From assembly GCA_036250225.1 (NCBI GenBank), contig JAPZLL010000090.1, positions 1 through 25,887 of the forward strand: a DNA stretch of 25,887 nt, written 5' to 3'. Of the stretch, positions 23,174 to 25,887 are shown one piece after another. The stretch comes from Cercophora sp. LCS_1 (Eukaryota; Ascomycota; Sordariomycetes; Sordariales; Lasiosphaeriaceae). How positions within the stretch are numbered: the first letter of the stretch is position 1; each line of letters starts with the position of its first letter. The translations under genes and the position numbers were made by a program. The notes beneath the pieces are model-generated. The model was not told the DNA's origin, searched no databases, and was given only the letters and a program-made list of their open reading frames with translations.

Positions 23174-23648
23174 TGTTACAGCCTGCTCCAAGTGCTCCGG
23201 AGAGGGTTTGGCAAAGATAGAACGTAAGAGCGGACAGGGTCCAATGCTCTAGGTGGAGAGGGTACAAAGTGACTGAGTAAGGCTAGTATAACTCTCGAAG
23301 GGTGATACACTGTCAAGTAGATCTAACGTGGACTCTAAAGTCCCGGACAATAGGTCTTACTGAGCGGTGCTCAAGAACAATATATTACTAACGTGAGGAT
23401 CCAAGAGTCCTCACACAGTTGTGGGCACAACTATTGTATTTATATACTTGCGGTGTTCTTCTGGACCCGAGGCTCTCTTGCCCCGGGTCCATTCTCAGTG
23501 GTTGTCCTCGGACCCGGGTGCTCCTTTGCTCGGGTCCTCTCTCATTGGTTTCATTGGACCTAGTGGAGCGCTGTACTCTAAGCTTTATTAATTAGTACTT
23601 GAGGCTGGTCCGTATTCCCTCTTTGAGGTTATGACCTGGGTTGTAACA
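23174..23648 (+). mobile_element. Solo LTR, 475 bp, with 5-bp target duplication
   Basis: Starts TGTTACAG and ends TTGTAACA, so the ends are inverted repeats TGTTACA/TGTAACA. It is flanked by GAAAG on both sides (23169-23173 and 23649-23653). The interior has a TATA-like TTTATATACTTG near 23438-23449 and two GGACCCGG/CCCGGGTCC words. There is no coding sequence. It sits inside satellite C, which resumes after it (23649-23680). Its superfamily cannot be told from the LTR alone. Confidence 0.9.
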
Positions 23649-23680
23649 GAAAGTTTGCAGGGTAGGCAAGAAAGGTCAAG

Positions 23681-23896
23681 ATTACGGCTAAGTTGGTAAA
23701 ACACCTTAGTAAAAGCTTTAAGATCAACAGTATAAGCTTTACCGTAGGTTTATATAACGCCACCTCCCCAGCCCTAAGTACGCTGGACGCCAATACCTCT
23801 AATAACGTCTCCTCGGTTACGTTAGTGGAGGACTCTGATAACGACTCCTCCAATACCTCAATGGAGGACGCCTCTGCCTCTAATGAGGACGGCTAA
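23681..23896 (+). pseudogene. C-terminal coding remnant with acidic tail, unidentified
   Basis: Without a start codon, the frame reads AKLVKHLSKSFKINSISFTV, GLYNATSPALSTLDANTSNN and VEDSDNDSSNTSMEDASASN, ending in a stop at 23894-23896. The acidic Ser/Asp/Asn-rich end looks like a real C-terminus. Base composition is TA-rich like the DNA to the right. A transposase or retroelement protein end is possible. The family is not recognised. Confidence 0.3.
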
Positions 23897-24248
23897 GTGA
23901 GGGGGACAATTGGGAAGCTATTTCCTGACAATTGAGAAGTGGTTAATTGATTTCACTATTCTGTATCTCTTTTGTCCTTACGTATTTTACCTTGCGTATT
24001 ACCATTTGGCGGTTAAAAACATATAAACGCCACAACTTATTATTATAGGAGCTATTATAACAAACGGATTATCTCCCCAAATGGTAACCCCAAAAGAATT
24101 ACCGTCTAACCCAAATTCTCCCCTATAATAGTACGTCTGCAGGGGATCTGTACATTTATGCCCTCTAGATATTACTATTTGTATCCGCCCATGGGGTCCA
24201 GATTAGCAGCAGCCTGTACCTCCTGACTGGGCTATACTGCAAGGCAGC
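23897..24248. other. AT-rich stretch without a gene
   Basis: Rich in TA dinucleotides (TTATTATTATAGG, GTTAAAAACATATAAACGCC). A short near-repeat GACAATTGGGAAG / GACAATTGAGAAG occurs at 23908 and 23926. No ORF of note. Confidence 0.4.
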
Positions 24249-25487
24249 TCACTCGCATTCAGCGCTCCCAGACGGATCTACCATCTGTTCGGGTCCCGGA
24301 AGACTGGCGATCCACACCTCCACCGCTGAGCCGTGGTCCTCGTCATCCTCGTCCAAAATTGCTGGTCCTGCTCCACCCACAATAGCTGCAATCCGTATTA
24401 AGGCCCACTATAGTTCGAAAGCCCTCTTTATCTTCTAGGTATTGGCCGTTTTGACGGACCACTCGAAAATATTGCCCATTATAACAGGATAACCGGGCAA
24501 AGACTGGTTACCTAGCACTATACAACAGACGGTATACCCTCCTGTTTCTATTATTATTTGTAGCCTCGTGTAGATTTCGTTAAGTCGATCCTTAAGTTTG
24601 TCCACGTCTTGCGGGAGAACTGTGGCTTTGTACGGTATAGCAGTTTGGTTCGAGCGAAGGTTGGTGGGCATCTAGTATAACTGGACTTATACCTTCTTTT
24701 CCTCTGTATTATCTCCATTAATAATACCTAAAGGCCGGAAATCAATTTGTGCCCGTCCCCACCAATTATACAACTGGTAGTTTAGACAAACCATATTCCA
24801 AACCTTATTGCTACAGCCGGGCTCACTATAGAAAAGGTCAGTAAATCCTCTTATCTCGGCCATTATTCGTAATGAGTCTACCTCCGGGTTACTATTATTA
24901 TTACTAGTAACGAGCTCGAACATCTGTATTATCTTCCAAAGCCCACATCGGAAGGTTGCAACAATAATTATATCCTTACTGGACAACCATGGGATAATGT
25001 AGCAGACTTCGGGGTTAGCAGTGTTCAGCACCTTGTAGGCATTGCCATTATACCTACGTCTCTTGCCCTTTTCCGCTTCGCTAGACTTTAACAAGCCCTT
25101 AACCACCTTACTATTAGTATTTTTGGCGAGAAAAATGTGCAAAACTCCCTTTACTGTGTAAGGAGTGGGGTCGTCCAGCAGTTCGCCCAGAGAGATGTGT
25201 TGTGCAACGTCCTGGTTGAGTCGCCACAGGACGTGGAGGGGCGTAACAAACAGAGCCGCAAAAGAAAAGTTATTAATGCCGTCCAATGCCATAGCAAACT
25301 TTTCTTGCAGTTTCTTGATGATCGATGCGATGAGCTCGACTCGGATAGCGAGCTCGTCTAGGGGAATTAAGTCCTGGATTTCGGCGCGCAGCAGCGGTGT
25401 GCCCTGAAGGAACTTGAGGATGAATGGAATTTTCGCGGGGTCCTCGTCCAAGAGAAGCAGCAGCTGCTGCTTTGAATCGTGTAGCAA
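24249..25487 (-). pseudogene. HNH_2-type nuclease-like gene, broken by four stops
   Basis: One minus-strand frame runs 413 codons from 25487 to TGA at 24249. It reads DEDPAKIPFILKFLQGTPLL, RVELIASIIKKLQEKFAMAL, then NTANPEVCYIIPWLSS, NKVWNMVCLNYQLYNWWG, and near the end WALIRIAAIVGGAGPAILDE and HGSAVEVWIASLPGPE. I recognise the layout of fungal HNH_2-type proteins. The His of the expected CHIIPF motif is Tyr (CAC to TAC would do it). In-frame stops are TAA at 24687, TAG at 24672, TAG at 24435 and TAG near 24411; all could come from CAA/CAG by C-to-T. No ATG is seen at the 5' end, and a TAA precedes 25487. Probably a RIP-damaged pseudogene. Confidence 0.7.
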
Positions 25488-25616
25488 TTACTTCGAACCG
25501 CTGGCCATCTTGGGGCAGAAATCTTGCGACTTGTGTCAGAAATGCGTTTGTCAAGAGGGCGCCAGAAAAGGTTTTTACGTTAGTGAGAAAGGCGCAGAAA
25601 TCGAGAGAAAAAAATT

Positions 25617-25886
25617 TCATGTGGGGTGATTGCCTGCTAGCGTCGCAGGGTGGGTCCCTTGACCTTGTGGAGCACAGCGGGGTACGGTCCCATGACCCCA
25701 TTTTGCTGCGCGAGGGTCGGTTTCGTAGGCTATAGTGGATAGGGGGCCCTCCTTCAAGGTGTTTCGGAGGGTTAATAGAAGGGCAGCTTTCTGTGGATCC
25801 GAAAGTCGATTGGTGGCTTCGTCTGGGTGTTCCAGGAATTCAGAAATCTGTAGGGCTCGGAATTGGATTGACAGGGCCTGATACCA
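25617..25886 (-). CDS. Possible retroelement gag fragment at the window edge
   Basis: A minus-strand frame is open from the right edge to a TGA at 25617. It reads WYQALSIQFRALQISEFLEH, SDPQKAALLLTLRNTLKEGP and LSTIAYETDPRAAKWG. The W-Y-x-A-L...ALQIxEFL pattern resembles the start of Gag in fungal Ty1/copia elements, but this is a weak recognition. Between here and 25488 I see nothing identifiable. Confidence 0.35.
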   Translation of the reverse strand, partial: WYQALSIQFRALQISEFLEHPDEATNRLSDPQKAALLLTLRNTLKEGPLSTIAYETDPRAAKWGHGTVPRCAPQGQGTHPATLAGNHPT

Positions 25887-25887
25887 C

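Noticed and set aside
22463..23191. 242-residue minus-strand ORF (LPCKLSCLPCKLS repeats) as a cysteine-rich repeat protein
   Set aside because: It is the translation of the 21-bp satellite, whose period is a multiple of three, so one frame stays open. It has no signal peptide or separate coding signature.
1..25887. Telomeric repeats, tRNA or rRNA genes
   Set aside because: No TTAGGG/CCCTAA runs were found. No tRNA or rRNA pattern was recognised by eye; a covariance-model search was not possible here.

Overview
The window looks like an accessory, transposon-rich region of a filamentous ascomycete (Pezizomycotina) nuclear genome. The evidence is short spliceosomal introns with GT..AG ends and CTAAC-type branch points, fungal-type families (DUF7924-like, DUF6914-like, intron-containing APH-like kinase, HNH_2-type, PP2C, Ran1-like kinase), and fungal transposon remnants (hAT, MULE, a PIF/Harbinger-like piece, a chromodomain Ty3/gypsy, a solo LTR). 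Several stop codons fit C-to-T change in a CpA context, as repeat-induced point mutation (RIP) would produce. I cannot name the species.

Layout. 1-3025: mosaic of gene pieces. A PD-(D/E)XK-like fungal gene (570-949) is cut by about 1 kb carrying a kinase catalytic-loop fragment and a 209-bp duplication, and it resumes at 2003-2378. A second kinase fragment follows. 3024-4216: PP2C fragment, then a minisatellite (module B) running in minus orientation. 4217-5850: hAT pseudogene, a 39-nt perfect palindrome and a Harbinger-like fragment. 6328-7976: an intact three-exon DUF7924-like gene with a degenerate upstream copy of its 5' exons. 8337-8990: a second, inverted PP2C/module B copy. 9438-10766: a glycine-zipper protein gene on the minus strand. 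11720-12855: an intact two-exon APH-like gene. 13175-13693: an intact DUF6914-like gene. 14085-16815: a large two-module satellite (A then B) into which two promoter/N-terminus pieces of other genes are fused. 17560-19793: MULE transposase pseudogene. 20153-22317: Ty3/gypsy integrase-chromodomain remnant and LTR. 22634-23680: a 21-bp-unit minisatellite interrupted by a perfect-ended solo LTR. 24249-25487: HNH_2-type pseudogene with four TAG/TAA stops. 25617-25886: a possible retroelement gag fragment at the edge.

The plausibly functional genes are DUF7924-like, APH-like, DUF6914-like and perhaps the glycine-zipper gene. They show no sign of being an operon-like system. The distinctive feature is the composite A/B minisatellite. 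It occurs in both orientations, and its scattered copies sit at junctions between unrelated gene or transposon fragments. In two places an apparently genuine 5' gene end reads into it, making chimeric ORFs. I regard this repeat/gene-fragment system as the most likely undescribed element here.
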